Shown piece by piece: positions 1-8,767 of a DNA stretch of 64,000 nt. Location of the stretch: contig NZ_APHW01000036.1 in assembly GCF_002741985.1 (NCBI RefSeq), forward strand, positions 27,765 through 91,764, in the 5' to 3' direction. The notes under the pieces are model-generated. The model had not been told where the DNA came from. It worked only from the letters and a program-made list of their open reading frames with translations, and made no database searches. The DNA is from Vibrio rotiferianus CAIM 577 = LMG 21460. GTDB taxonomy: Bacteria; Pseudomonadota; Gammaproteobacteria; Enterobacterales; Vibrionaceae. The stretch's first letter is position 1. Each line of letters starts with the position of its first letter. Both the position numbers and the translations under genes were made by a program.

Positions 1-39
1 TTAGATGAATATCTTAGACAATCAGGTTTTAACTGTTAA
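1..39 (+). CDS. possible 3' end of an unknown island gene
   Basis: Frame 1 is open from the window edge and ends in TAA at 37-39 after twelve codons. A terminator-like hairpin with a T run follows at 71-96, as expected after a gene end. The visible residues are too few to identify a family. An open frame this short could be chance. Confidence 0.3.
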   Translation, partial: LDEYLRQSGFNC

Positions 40-70
40 ATTAATTGTAAAAACAAAATTCGAGTAAAAA

Positions 71-96
71 GGTTAGTAGCTACTAATCTTTTTTTT
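71..96. terminator. bidirectional rho-independent terminator
   Basis: GGTTAGTAG pairs with CTACTAATC (one G-T pair), flanked by AAAAA on the left and a long T run on the right. It can stop transcription of the gene ending at 39 on the plus strand and of the relaxase-like gene ending at 214 on the minus strand. Confidence 0.7.
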
Positions 97-213
97 GTTT
101 AAAAATCCTTTATCTTTTGTTTAAGTTTGAGTTGAACAAAATCTCCAATCAGAGATTGATACTCATTTTTGAAAAAGAACGATAAAGCTGTTCTTCTCCA
201 AAAATCGAGCTGA

Positions 214-1395
214 TTAATATTCTGGTGGTTTAGGTGGAGCTGGTCGAAGTGTTGCTTGTGATTTTCTACCGTGTTTCCTACGGTTTTTAATGTTTTTAAC
301 CTTTGTTTTCTTATCTTCAATTTCTTTTTCTTTCTTCACATTCTCGACTTTTTGAACCTCAATACCCTTTTTAACTTCTTCTTTTTTATCAACTTCTACT
401 TTATCTAATACATTTTCTTGCTCTGGTGCTGTTGGTCGTTTGGTTAGAGCTTCATAAATCTCAAAAACCATATCTTTAACTTTAGTCGCACCAGGCAAAT
501 CCAATAGTTGCTTAGTGATTTTCGGATGTTTATCAGTGAAATCCATAACAAAATCTTTAATTTTTCCAGCGTATTCTCCAAGTTTTTCAAATCTGTCTAT
601 GTCATTTTGATAATCAATTATCTGGTCCAGTAGCTGATCTTGGTCTTGCAAATTTTTAGTGTGATTTTCAACCAGATCAATGGTTTTTAATTCTAAGTCT
701 CTTACATAATCAGCTTTTGTCTTATGATCTTGTTTATTAGTTTGTTTCTTTTCACCTCGATCAAAGCCAAACTTTTCAAAGTGTTTATGCAATAAATCTT
801 GGCTTTTACTCCAGTCATTTTTTGTCATTGTTCTTAAACAGGATTTATTTTTTTCAAAGTTATAATTTAAAAAAACAGCGTGAGCGTGAACATTATGTTT
901 AATATATTCAGTTGTAAAATCTTCATCAGGATCATCAATAGGAACATATTTTTTTTGTTCTTCTTCATCTAATTCTATTAATTTTTCAGCGTCAATAATT
1001 GTTCCTTCATCAAGATGAAACTCAAAACCAATCGGCTCAAATCCATAATTTTCTTTAAAATCTAACATAAAGTCTTTTGTTGCTTGCTCGATTTCAGCTT
1101 GTTTTCCATTCTCTAAACATTCGTTGAATTTTTGAGAATCAAATATTAAAACACTATCAATAAAAGTATTGCTATTTTCTTGTAAACCTCTTTTATTTGC
1201 TAAACGTGCTGCTTTTAATTTATTTTCATAATGACTTTTAATATCACTATCACCAAAAGAATAACCAAAATTATTTTTTGTTAAACATTCAATAGCATTA
1301 ATATTTTCAACCATATTTCTTAATACGTGATCAATTTCACCAACATTACTATTTTTATAATACTTTGTATTTACTGCACAATAATTTTTATCCAT
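214..1395 (-). CDS. MobV/Pre-type relaxase-like mobilization protein
   Basis: This 393-residue protein resembles the Mob_Pre (MobV) relaxases that nick an origin of transfer on small mobilizable elements. The signs are an N-terminal block around residues 21-35, a motif HLDE at 127-130, the histidine cluster H167-x-x-H170-x-H172 followed by a hydrophobic strand, and FGFDRGEKK near 209-217, which matches the 'G(F/L)xRGE' end of the MobV catalytic domain. Between HLDE and the histidine cluster there is an acidic insertion of roughly 35 residues not found in classical MobM. The C-terminal half is charged and probably coiled coil, ending in a basic, proline-rich tail. An AAGGAG ribosome site lies a few bases before the ATG. 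Relaxase activity is inferred from motifs. A degenerate or DNA-binding-only role remains possible. Confidence 0.7.
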   Translation of the reverse strand: MDKNYCAVNTKYYKNSNVGEIDHVLRNMVENINAIECLTKNNFGYSFGDSDIKSHYENKLKAARLANKRGLQENSNTFIDSVLIFDSQKFNECLENGKQAEIEQATKDFMLDFKENYGFEPIGFEFHLDEGTIIDAEKLIELDEEEQKKYVPIDDPDEDFTTEYIKHNVHAHAVFLNYNFEKNKSCLRTMTKNDWSKSQDLLHKHFEKFGFDRGEKKQTNKQDHKTKADYVRDLELKTIDLVENHTKNLQDQDQLLDQIIDYQNDIDRFEKLGEYAGKIKDFVMDFTDKHPKITKQLLDLPGATKVKDMVFEIYEALTKRPTAPEQENVLDKVEVDKKEEVKKGIEVQKVENVKKEKEIEDKKTKVKNIKNRRKHGRKSQATLRPAPPKPPEY

Positions 1396-1450
1396 TTTAA
1401 AATCTCCTTGTTATATAAACAAAGAAACATATAAAAAAAGTTAATCAAGA

Positions 1451-1572
1451 AGCTGTGAGAAAATAATCTCCACAGTGTTTAGAACTGTGGAAAAAAAGCT
1501 GTGAGATATTTTTTTAACTGTGAAAATAAACTGTGGGAACTATATAAAAGCTGTGAGGTTTTAACTGTGTGA
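1451..1572 (+). repeat. cluster of short iteron-like CTGTG repeats
   Basis: Seven direct copies of A(A/G)CTGTG plus purine-rich sequence start at 1451, 1483, 1497, 1516, 1529, 1549 and 1563, with an inverted copy at about 1468-1476. Spacing is irregular (13-20 bp for most copies). They sit upstream of both the minus-strand relaxase gene and the plus-strand restriction gene. Such arrays can bind a replication initiator, a relaxosome protein or a repressor. No replication gene is visible in the window. Confidence 0.65.
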
Positions 1573-1576
1573 AACA

Positions 1577-1682
1577 CTGTTTTAGCACACTAAAACAGCC
1601 ACTACGTAGCTGGTGTGTTCTCCGAAGGCTGGGGAAACCCCAGACCCGTTCGGTACAACCTCACCCGTAAAACGAGTTTTAC
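1577..1682. other. three hairpins, candidate oriT or att-like region
   Basis: There is a perfect 9-bp inverted repeat, CTGTTTTAG/CTAAAACAG with loop CACA (1577-1598). It is followed by CTGGGG-AAA-CCCCAG (1629-1643) and GTAAAA-CGAG-TTTTAC (1667-1682). None has a terminator-like T run directly after it. Hairpins beside a relaxase gene are typical of origins of transfer, so an oriT is the leading guess. Together with the repeats at 1451-1572 they fill the whole gap between the two genes (1396-1787). Confidence 0.45.
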
Positions 1683-1787
1683 TCTCGCCAAGGCTCACGA
1701 AGTAATGCGAGTTTTCTTACTTAACACCCCATTACCCTGTTAACACACGATTATGGTATGATGGAGAAAATCTTAGAGGGGTTAATA

Positions 1788-4208
1788 ATGGCAAAAAAAG
1801 AAGCAAAAACAGATCTATGGGTTCACGGTTTATTGAATGAAGCGGGAGTAAATCTTGAGCCTCAAGGTAGCACCATTGTTGAAATTGATAAAGCCCTAAA
1901 AACCGCCTCAAAAAATGGATCTGGTAACGTAGGCTTCCCTGAATATGTGGGGGTTGTAAAAGACTTTATTATAGTCATTGAAAATAAAGCCGATTTATCT
2001 AATCACTTGAAGCACGATATCAATGGATTAATTAGTAATGACCCTAAGGATATTGTTAATTTTGCTGTAAATGGTGCGCTATTTTATGGACAACATTTGG
2101 CTAAAAATACCACTTACAAGAAAGTTATTGCTTTTGGCATTTCTGGAGATGAAAAAAAACATCAAATTAGCCCACTATACATTGATGAAACAGAGTATTA
2201 TCGAGAACTTCCAGAAGTAGAATCTTTTATTTCATTCAATGACAAAAACATAAACGAATACTATACAAGAGAAATTCTAAACGAAGAAACAAGTAAAGAA
2301 AAGGAATTAGCTGAGATTCTAAAAGATGCGTCTGACTTACACGAAGATTTAAGAAATTATGGCAATTTAAAAGATATAGATAAACCACTAATTGTTTCTG
2401 GTATTTTATTAGCACTAAGAGAGATTGAGTCAAAAAGCTTTTCTATAGATGAATTGACAGGAGATGATATATCCACAGACGGCGATAAAATTTATAATGC
2501 TATAAAGTCAAATTTAACAAGATCTCGTGTTGCACCTGAAGTGAAAAGAGATAAGATTCTTAGCCAGTTTTCTATAATTAAAGATACGCAGATCCTTAAT
2601 GAAGTAAATCAGACACTGAACAAAACTCCGTTAAAGCACTACACTGAGTTTCTTAATGAGAAAATATATAATAGTATTAAGTACACATCATCATCTGAAG
2701 ATTATTTAGGCCGTTTTTATGGCGAATTTATGTCATATTCTGGTGGTGACGGTCAAACGTTAGGAATAGTTTTAACACCCAAACATATATGCGATCTTTT
2801 TTGTGATTTAGTAAATATTCAACCTGATGACATTGTTCTTGATCCTTGTGCAGGTACTGCTGGATTTCTTATATCTTCAATGCATCATATGTTAGCCCAA
2901 ACGACTAATGAAGCACAACGTAAAAGCATACGACAAAAACAATTACACGGTTTAGAATTACAGCCTTATATGTTTACTATTGCCACGACCAATATGATCT
3001 TAAGGGGCGATGGTAAAAGCAATCTCATTAATGAGAATTTTTTAAAACAAGATCACCACAAGCTTCAATTAAAAGAAGCTACTGTAGGGATGATGAATCC
3101 TCCCTATTCACAAGGCTCTAAGAAAAATCCAGATCTATATGAGATTGCATTTACAGAACATCTATTAAACTCTTTAACTGAAGGGGCAAAAGCTGTCGTT
3201 ATCATCCCACAGTCATCAGTTACAGGAAAAAGCAAAGAAGAAAAAGCCATTAAAAAGAACATTCTTAAGCATCACACCTTAGATGGTGTAATTATGTTAA
3301 ATAAGGATACTTTTTATGGTGTTGGTATTGTTCCTTGTATAGCAGTATTCACGGCTGGTGAACCTCACCCTAAAGAAAAAATATGTAAATTTGTAGATTT
3401 TAAAGAAGATGGTTATCAAGTTAATGCACATATAGGCCTAGTGGAAACAGAACAAGCAAAAGATAAGAATCAGCACCTTCTAGATGTATGGTTCGAACGA
3501 ATAGAAGCAGAAACTCGTTTTTGTGTAAATACTACTATTAAAGATACTGATGAATGGTTGCATAGCTTCTATTATTTTAATGATAATATACCTAATTCTT
3601 CAGAGTTTGAAAAAGTTGTTTCTGATTATTTATCCTTTGAGTTTTCAATGATAATGAAAAATAGATCCAATCTATTTGATAATATAAATTTAAAACACCA
3701 TTCTTATAAAATACCAAATATCGAAGAAAAAGAATGGGATGAGTTCTTTTTAACCGATATATTTACAACAATACAAAGAGGAAAAAGATTAACAAAGTCA
3801 AACCAAAAACCAGGTGATAAGCCATATGTATCATCAACAGCGTCCAATAATGGCGTAGATAATTTTATATCAAATGAAGAAGATGTTAGGATATTTTCTA
3901 ATTGTTTAACTATTGCAAATAGTGGAAGCGTTGGGGCAAGTTTTTATCACCCTTATGATTTTGTTGCTAGTGATCACGTAACCCATTTAAAAAATGACAA
4001 TTTATCTATTTATTCTTACTTATTTCTTGCAACTCAAACATCACGTCTTGCTGAAAAATACAATTTCAACAGAGAGATCAACGATCCGAGAATATCAAGA
4101 GAAAAAATCATACTTCCTATAAATAATAAAAAAGAACCAGACTACGAATATATGGAAAAGTATATAAGTAATTTAATGAACTTAAAGTTAAGTCAATACA
4201 AAAAGTAA
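1788..4208 (+). CDS. single-chain restriction-modification enzyme (type IIG-like: nuclease, N6-adenine methylase, specificity domain)
   Basis: Three parts can be read. Near the N-terminus, a PD-(D/E)xK-like nuclease motif has PEY at about residues 51-53 and ENK at 65-67. In the middle, a gamma-class N6-adenine DNA methyltransferase has motif I DPCAGTAGF at about 352-360 and motif IV NPPY at 437-440. The last 150 residues or so resemble an HsdS-type target-recognition domain. This is the layout of type IIG enzymes that cut and methylate with one polypeptide. No separate hsdR or hsdS is visible. The start at 1788 is preferred over an in-frame ATG at 1758 because AGAGGGG lies 6 bp upstream of 1788 and nothing similar precedes 1758. 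The likely role is defence or maintenance of the island. The target sequence is unknown. Confidence 0.8.
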   Translation: MAKKEAKTDLWVHGLLNEAGVNLEPQGSTIVEIDKALKTASKNGSGNVGFPEYVGVVKDFIIVIENKADLSNHLKHDINGLISNDPKDIVNFAVNGALFYGQHLAKNTTYKKVIAFGISGDEKKHQISPLYIDETEYYRELPEVESFISFNDKNINEYYTREILNEETSKEKELAEILKDASDLHEDLRNYGNLKDIDKPLIVSGILLALREIESKSFSIDELTGDDISTDGDKIYNAIKSNLTRSRVAPEVKRDKILSQFSIIKDTQILNEVNQTLNKTPLKHYTEFLNEKIYNSIKYTSSSEDYLGRFYGEFMSYSGGDGQTLGIVLTPKHICDLFCDLVNIQPDDIVLDPCAGTAGFLISSMHHMLAQTTNEAQRKSIRQKQLHGLELQPYMFTIATTNMILRGDGKSNLINENFLKQDHHKLQLKEATVGMMNPPYSQGSKKNPDLYEIAFTEHLLNSLTEGAKAVVIIPQSSVTGKSKEEKAIKKNILKHHTLDGVIMLNKDTFYGVGIVPCIAVFTAGEPHPKEKICKFVDFKEDGYQVNAHIGLVETEQAKDKNQHLLDVWFERIEAETRFCVNTTIKDTDEWLHSFYYFNDNIPNSSEFEKVVSDYLSFEFSMIMKNRSNLFDNINLKHHSYKIPNIEEKEWDEFFLTDIFTTIQRGKRLTKSNQKPGDKPYVSSTASNNGVDNFISNEEDVRIFSNCLTIANSGSVGASFYHPYDFVASDHVTHLKNDNLSIYSYLFLATQTSRLAEKYNFNREINDPRISREKIILPINNKKEPDYEYMEKYISNLMNLKLSQYKK

Positions 4209-4217
4209 ACCCAAAAG

Positions 4218-4246
4218 GCCAGTTATATTTATAACTGGCTTTTTTT
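4218..4246 (+). terminator. rho-independent terminator of the restriction-modification gene
   Basis: A perfect 10-bp stem, GCCAGTTATA/TATAACTGGC with a TT loop, is followed directly by seven T residues. It begins 10 bp after the stop codon. Confidence 0.9.
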
Positions 4247-4261
4247 AAAATTAGCGTCTCC

Positions 4262-4289
4262 TTGCAAGTTTTTAATTTTAATATATATA
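4262..4289 (+). promoter_or_regulatory. candidate promoter of the small island gene
   Basis: TTGCAA (4262-4267) and a TATATA-type -10 (4284-4289) are 16 bp apart in very AT-rich DNA, between the upstream terminator and the ribosome site of the next gene. The call rests on motif match and position only. Confidence 0.4.
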
Positions 4290-4308
4290 AATTAAAAAGG
4301 AGATTGAA

Positions 4309-4716
4309 ATGAAAAATAATAGAAAAAAAAGAGACTTACTAGAAAGCAAAGCAAAATCGGAACTATTAAAAACTCAACAAATAGCCCAATCAGATATGGT
4401 TAAAGAACACCTCTTAACCATTAAAAATTCAAAACTAAGAAAAGATATAAACATAAGAGATCTGTTAGAAAAAAAACTTAAATCAGCACAACCAAAGCTT
4501 TTAGAACGAATAGAAGAACAACAATCTTTACTTGACGATTTAGTTATGGATATTGAATCTACAAACACAGAGCTTCACGGTGCAAATGACAAGGCACGTA
4601 TTGCTATAGCAAAACTAAGAAAAATCGATCCAAAACGTGCAAACGAATTAGAAAACTCATTATCTCTAAAAGATAGAACTAGAAAGTCACGAATCATTAC
4701 TAAAAAACGCTTATAG
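4309..4716 (+). CDS. small basic coiled-coil protein of unknown function
   Basis: The product has 135 residues, many of them Lys, Arg, Glu and Leu, with predicted long helices and a heptad-like stretch at about residues 45-110. There is no signal peptide, no membrane segment and no cysteine. AAAAAGGAG lies 7 bp before the ATG, a strong ribosome site very like the one before the relaxase gene. It has its own candidate promoter and ends about 35 bp from the comM junction. I do not recognise the family. Accessory mobilization protein, DNA-binding cofactor or regulator are all possible from its charge and location, and none is shown. Confidence 0.6.
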   Translation: MKNNRKKRDLLESKAKSELLKTQQIAQSDMVKEHLLTIKNSKLRKDINIRDLLEKKLKSAQPKLLERIEEQQSLLDDLVMDIESTNTELHGANDKARIAIAKLRKIDPKRANELENSLSLKDRTRKSRIITKKRL

Positions 4717-4750
4717 CTTTGTAAAACACATTGGTAGGTAATTGACATAA

Positions 4751-5398
4751 CTATAGCAGGTTGTGATTGCCAGCTGCCGCAATTTCTAAAGCGCGCTTTC
4801 CTTGCTGTTGACCAATGATATCCTGCAAGTCACGACCGTGTTCTTTGAGTTCTTTCTTCTTGGGCGTTTGGTACAAATTCAATTGATGTTGACCACAAAG
4901 CTCTGCACAAACTTCCAATAGTGATTGGGCAGATTTATGCAACTCTTTACCGACAAGTGCGGCCTGATCACCATTGGCATGAGGCACCACTAAACAACGC
5001 TGTTTTTTATTCGCGGCCAACGCTGCTGGCAGCACGCCTTTTACCGTTCTCAATCCACCAGAAAGAGCTAATTCACCAACAAATTCGTAGTTTTTGAGCT
5101 TATCTGTCGCGATTTGTTCTGAAGCGGCCAAAATTCCTAATGCAATCGGCAAATCGAAGCGTCCGCCTTCTTTGGGCAAATCCGCAGGAGCCAAATTGAC
5201 CGTGATTCGTTTCGCCGGAAACTGAAAGTTGGAATTGACGATCGCACTTCGTACGCGATCTTTGGATTCTTTTACTGTGGTCTCAGGTAACCCCACCAAG
5301 GTAAAGCCCGGCATCCCATTACTGATGTGGACTTCCACGCTTACCGACGGCGCTTGTACACCCACACTTGCGCGACTATGAATGATTGCCAGCCCCAT
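4751..5398 (-). pseudogene. comM: comM (yifB), N-terminal fragment cut by the island
   Basis: ComM is an AAA+ ring helicase that promotes branch migration during natural transformation. The fragment keeps the N-terminal Lon-protease-like domain and the linker DIIGQQQGKRALEIAAAGNHNLL, where the intact protein continues with the Walker A loop FLGPPGTGKT. Here a TAG stop follows immediately. About 215 of roughly 507 residues remain, with no ATPase motor, so the product should be inactive unless the rest, beyond the window, is expressed separately. Reduced transformability is expected from work on comM-disrupted Acinetobacter. The start codon and the head of the protein look intact. Confidence 0.9.
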
Positions 5399-5601
5399 AA
5401 TTTCCTCAAATTCTTGTACGTAATCTAACCAGACGTTTTTTATATGGATATGTTATATAGCCTGTCCAGAATGGTACTTAATGTGAAAAAAGAATGACTT
5501 TTTGCTTGTCATGCAGCAGATTTGTGTGTTACCACTAGTGACGCAAACATTTTCGTAGAACATTACACAATACTTATTAACGAAAAAAGAACGACAGACA
5601 G

Positions 5602-5691
5602 ATGAACTTATTCGCTCACATCAACTCACTGCTAGCCCTGATTATCGTGGTCATTATTGGCACCGCGCGGGGTATTGTGGGCGAAAGATAA
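5602..5691 (+). CDS. ilvL: ilv operon leader peptide
   Basis: A 29-codon frame precedes the attenuator and is rich in Ile, Leu and Val codons; codons 10-19 read Leu, Leu, Ala, Leu, Ile, Ile, Val, Val, Ile, Ile. This is the control peptide of ilvGMEDA attenuation: when charged branched-chain tRNAs are scarce the ribosome stalls and the downstream terminator does not form. The ribosome site is weak by eye. Identity rests on codon content and position before ilvG. Confidence 0.85.
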   Translation: MNLFAHINSLLALIIVVIIGTARGIVGER

Positions 5692-5702
5692 CCACAAATT
5701 AC

Positions 5703-5739
5703 AAAAAACCCCCGCACTGAAAAGTCCGGGGGTTTTTTT
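5703..5739 (+). terminator. ilv attenuator terminator
   Basis: ACCCCCG (5708-5714) pairs with CGGGGGT (5727-5733), followed by a run of seven T. It begins 12 bp after the leader-peptide stop codon and lies 120 bp before ilvG, as in the enterobacterial ilv attenuator. Confidence 0.9.
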
Positions 5740-5860
5740 ACAACTACAAGTTGTCATCTGTCTAACCCTTAGACAGCTTAACGGGAAGAATGGGAGTGCA
5801 CATGAAGTGCAAAACACATGGCGATAGCTACGAGCCACAACGTAGCAAAGGAGGTTTACG

Positions 5861-7507
5861 ATGACCGGTGCAGAACTAGTCGTAGCCGCTTTAAGACAGC
5901 AAGGCATCGAGACGGTGTTTGGGTATCCTGGTGGAGCCATCATGCCAATCTACGATGCGTTGTATGACGGAGGTGTAGAACACATCTTATGCCGTCATGA
6001 ACAAGGGGCTGCAATGGCCGCCATCGGGATGGCCCGCGCGACGCAAGATGTTGCCGTATGTATGGCCACTTCCGGCCCAGGTGCCACCAACCTTGTTACT
6101 GGCCTTGCCGATGCCTTCCTCGATTCCGTTCCTCTAGTGGCCATTACAGGTCAGGTTGCTAGCTCTCATATCGGTACCGATGCGTTCCAAGAAATGGATG
6201 TAATCGGAATGTCTCTAGCCTGTACCAAACACAGTTATCTAGTTACTGAGATTGAAGACCTTGCCCCAACGCTTGCCGAAGCGTTCGAAGTAGCAAAAAC
6301 AGGTCGACCTGGTCCGGTAATTGTTGATATCGCCAAAGATGTTCAGCTTGCTCAAGCACCGACAGAGCTTCTACCTCCTTTTGTTCCACCAACCGCTCCA
6401 CAAGTCAGTGATGCCGATATCCAGCGCGCTCAAGAAGTACTAGCCGCTTCAACTCGCCCAGTTTTATACGTCGGTGGTGGCGTACAGCTAGCAAAAGCAA
6501 CCGACTCAGTACGCGAGTTCCTACGTTTAAACCCTATGCCTGCAGTAAGCACACTAAAAGGTTTGGGCACCATTGAACGTCACGACCCGCACTACTTAGG
6601 CATGCTGGGCATGCATGGCACCAAAGCCGCAAACCTAGTGGTTCAAGAATGTGACCTTTTGATTGTAGTTGGGGCACGTTTTGATGATCGCGTTACAGGT
6701 AAGCTCGACACGTTTGCACCGCATGCGAAAGTGATTCATATCGATATCGATGCAGCTGAAATCCATAAGCTTCGCCACGCCAATGCACCTCTTCGTGGTG
6801 AGATCAGCAAGATTCTTCCTCAACTAGAGCTAACTCAAGATATCACCCCTTGGGTACATCACAGTGAAAGCCTGCGCAGCGGATTTAAATGGCGCTACGA
6901 CCATCCAGGCGAATTGATCTACGCACCGCTATTACTTAAGCAACTGTCTGACATGATGCCGGATAGCTCAATTGTCTCGACCGACGTAGGTCAGCATCAG
7001 ATGTGGGCAGCACAACATATCCAACCACGCGATCCACAAAACTTCATCACTTCTGCTGGCCTTGGCACTATGGGCTTTGGCCTACCCGCGGCGATGGGCG
7101 CTGCAGTCGCACGTCCTGATGATCAGTCTATCCTTATTACAGGTGACGGTTCATTTATGATGAACGTGCAGGAGTTGGGCACGCTGAAGCGTCGTCAGAT
7201 TCCAGTAAAGATTGTCCTTCTTAACAACCAACGTCTTGGCATGGTTCGCCAATGGCAGTCGCTGTTCTTTGATGGCCGCCACAGCGAAACCATTCTTGAT
7301 GACAACCCTGACTTCGTAATGCTTGCCAAAGCGTTCGATATCCCGGGTAAAACCATCACCAAGAAGGAAGAAGTCGAACCGGCTCTCAAAGAGATGCTAG
7401 AAAGTAAGACTTCTTACATGCTTCACGTTTTAATCGATGAAGAAGAGAACGTGTGGCCACTTGTACCACCTGGTGCATCAAACAGTGATATGTTGGAAAA
7501 TACTTAG
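5861..7507 (+). CDS. ilvG: acetolactate synthase II large subunit
   Basis: Catalyses the thiamine-diphosphate-dependent first common step of valine, leucine and isoleucine synthesis. The 548-residue frame is full length. It shows the N-terminal [14 protein letters not shown] segment, the catalytic glutamate in [11 protein letters not shown] near residue 47, and the ThDP/Mg motif GDGSFMMN...NN near 428-455. AAAGGAGG lies 8 bp before the ATG. The frame is intact, unlike E. coli K-12, where ilvG is frameshifted. It is the first structural gene of the operon, 11 bp ahead of ilvM, its regulatory subunit. Confidence 0.97.
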   Translation: MTGAELVVAALRQQGIETVFGYPGGAIMPIYDALYDGGVEHILCRHEQGAAMAAIGMARATQDVAVCMATSGPGATNLVTGLADAFLDSVPLVAITGQVASSHIGTDAFQEMDVIGMSLACTKHSYLVTEIEDLAPTLAEAFEVAKTGRPGPVIVDIAKDVQLAQAPTELLPPFVPPTAPQVSDADIQRAQEVLAASTRPVLYVGGGVQLAKATDSVREFLRLNPMPAVSTLKGLGTIERHDPHYLGMLGMHGTKAANLVVQECDLLIVVGARFDDRVTGKLDTFAPHAKVIHIDIDAAEIHKLRHANAPLRGEISKILPQLELTQDITPWVHHSESLRSGFKWRYDHPGELIYAPLLLKQLSDMMPDSSIVSTDVGQHQMWAAQHIQPRDPQNFITSAGLGTMGFGLPAAMGAAVARPDDQSILITGDGSFMMNVQELGTLKRRQIPVKIVLLNNQRLGMVRQWQSLFFDGRHSETILDDNPDFVMLAKAFDIPGKTITKKEEVEPALKEMLESKTSYMLHVLIDEEENVWPLVPPGASNSDMLENT

Positions 7508-7518
7508 GAGACAATCGC

Positions 7519-7803
7519 ATGGACAGATATTTACTCGACATCAAAGCCGACGATAAACCGGTATTGTTGGAGCGCGTTCTTCGTGTGATTCGTCACCGAG
7601 GCTTTGTGATCAAACAAGTCGCTGCTACCCAAAACCACGAAAGCAAAGTAGCCAGCGTAGAGATCATCGTCGACAGCGATCGACCTATCTCGTTTTTGGT
7701 CAATCAAATTGAGAAGTTGTGGGATATTCGCACCGTTGAGGTACTCAAAATCCGCAGCGATGAGCTCCCAAATCACAACTTACAACAACATGTGAGTGCA
7801 TAA
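7519..7803 (+). CDS. ilvM: acetolactate synthase II small regulatory subunit
   Basis: A 94-residue ACT-domain protein beginning MDRYLLDIKADDKPVLLERV and containing the RHRGFVIKQV helix typical of IlvM. It stabilises and activates IlvG. Single ACT length (about 80-90 residues) fits IlvM rather than the longer IlvN/IlvH types. A GGAG ribosome site precedes it, and it is translated right after ilvG in the same operon. Confidence 0.95.
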   Translation: MDRYLLDIKADDKPVLLERVLRVIRHRGFVIKQVAATQNHESKVASVEIIVDSDRPISFLVNQIEKLWDIRTVEVLKIRSDELPNHNLQQHVSA

Positions 7804-7815
7804 GGAAGGCAATAA

Positions 7816-8754
7816 ATGGCAACGAAAACTGCAGATTTCATTTGGTTTAATGGTGAGATGGTTCCATGGGCAGAGGCGAACGTTCACGTTTTGACTCACG
7901 CGATGCACTACGGCACCTCTGTATTTGAAGGCGTACGCTGCTACAACACGCCGAAAGGACCAATTGTCTTCCGTCACCGCGAGCATGCGCAGCGTTTAAA
8001 AGACTCTGCCAAGATTTACCGCTTCCCGATCCCGTTCTCTGTGGAAGAAATCATGGAAGCGACGCGTGAAACCCTGCGCCAGAACAAACTCGATAGTGCT
8101 TATATTCGCCCATTGGGTTTTGTCGGTAATGTTGGCTTGGGCGTATGTCCTCCAGTTGGCACAGAGATGGACCTAATCATTGCCGCTTTCCCTTGGGGCT
8201 CTTACTTGGGTGAAGAAGCGCTAGAATCTGGCGTTGATGCAATGATTTCAAGCTGGAACCGTGCAGCGCCAAACACCATCCCAACGGCGGCTAAAGCAGG
8301 CGGTAACTACCTATCTTCGCTACTAGTCGGTGGTGAAGCTCGTCGTCACGGTTACGACGAAGGTATCGCACTGAGCGTAGACGGTTATCTATCGGAAGGG
8401 GCTGGTGAAAACATCTTTGTTATCAAAGACGGCGTGATCACCACACCACCAGCAACCAGTGCAATTTTGCCGGGCATCACTCGTGATTCAATCATGACCA
8501 TCGCACGCGATAAAGGTTATGAAGTGCGCGAAGCGAACATTGCGCGTGAAGCACTTTACCTTGCCGATGAAGTCTTTATGACAGGTACGGCAGCCGAAGT
8601 TGTGCCAGTAGCAACCATCGACAAAATTGAAGTGGGCACCGGTAAACGCGGCCCAATCACTAAAGAACTACAAGCGGCCTACTTTGGCCTATTTAACGGC
8701 ACCACGGAAGATAAGTGGGGCTGGTTAGACTATGTGTACCCAGAACAGAAGTAA
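7816..8754 (+). CDS. ilvE: branched-chain amino acid aminotransferase
   Basis: Class IV PLP aminotransferase of 312 residues that makes valine, leucine and isoleucine from their keto acids with glutamate. The FEGVRCY segment near residue 38, the PLP lysine in TAAKAGGNYL near 160, and the GENIF and TGTAAEV motifs are present. AAGGAAGG precedes the ATG at the usual distance. It lies 12 bp after ilvM and 13 bp before ilvD. Confidence 0.97.
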   Translation: MATKTADFIWFNGEMVPWAEANVHVLTHAMHYGTSVFEGVRCYNTPKGPIVFRHREHAQRLKDSAKIYRFPIPFSVEEIMEATRETLRQNKLDSAYIRPLGFVGNVGLGVCPPVGTEMDLIIAAFPWGSYLGEEALESGVDAMISSWNRAAPNTIPTAAKAGGNYLSSLLVGGEARRHGYDEGIALSVDGYLSEGAGENIFVIKDGVITTPPATSAILPGITRDSIMTIARDKGYEVREANIAREALYLADEVFMTGTAAEVVPVATIDKIEVGTGKRGPITKELQAAYFGLFNGTTEDKWGWLDYVYPEQK

Positions 8755-8767
8755 GAAGGATTAGGAA

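Larger units (their letters stand above)
1..4753. mobile_element. right part of a genomic island inserted in comM
   Basis: The stretch is clearly more AT-rich than everything to its right and carries a relaxase-like gene, a restriction-modification gene and an unknown small gene. Its right edge is sharp: at about 4753 the comM reading frame changes from a good ComM match to a stop codon, exactly before the codons that would encode the Walker A loop. comM is a known insertion hotspot for resistance islands in Acinetobacter and for islands in other gammaproteobacteria. The left end, the rest of comM and any recombinase or transposase lie outside the window, so the type of element and the target-site duplication cannot be determined. 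Confidence 0.8.

Noticed and set aside
99..320. 73-codon minus-strand frame overlapping the end of the relaxase gene
   Set aside because: It overlaps by over 100 bases, has no ribosome site at its ATG and no recognisable composition. The part beyond 213 may be a frameshifted tail or plain 3' untranslated sequence.
1758..1787. earlier ATG for the restriction-modification gene
   Set aside because: No ribosome site before it; 1788 has AGAGGGG at the right distance.
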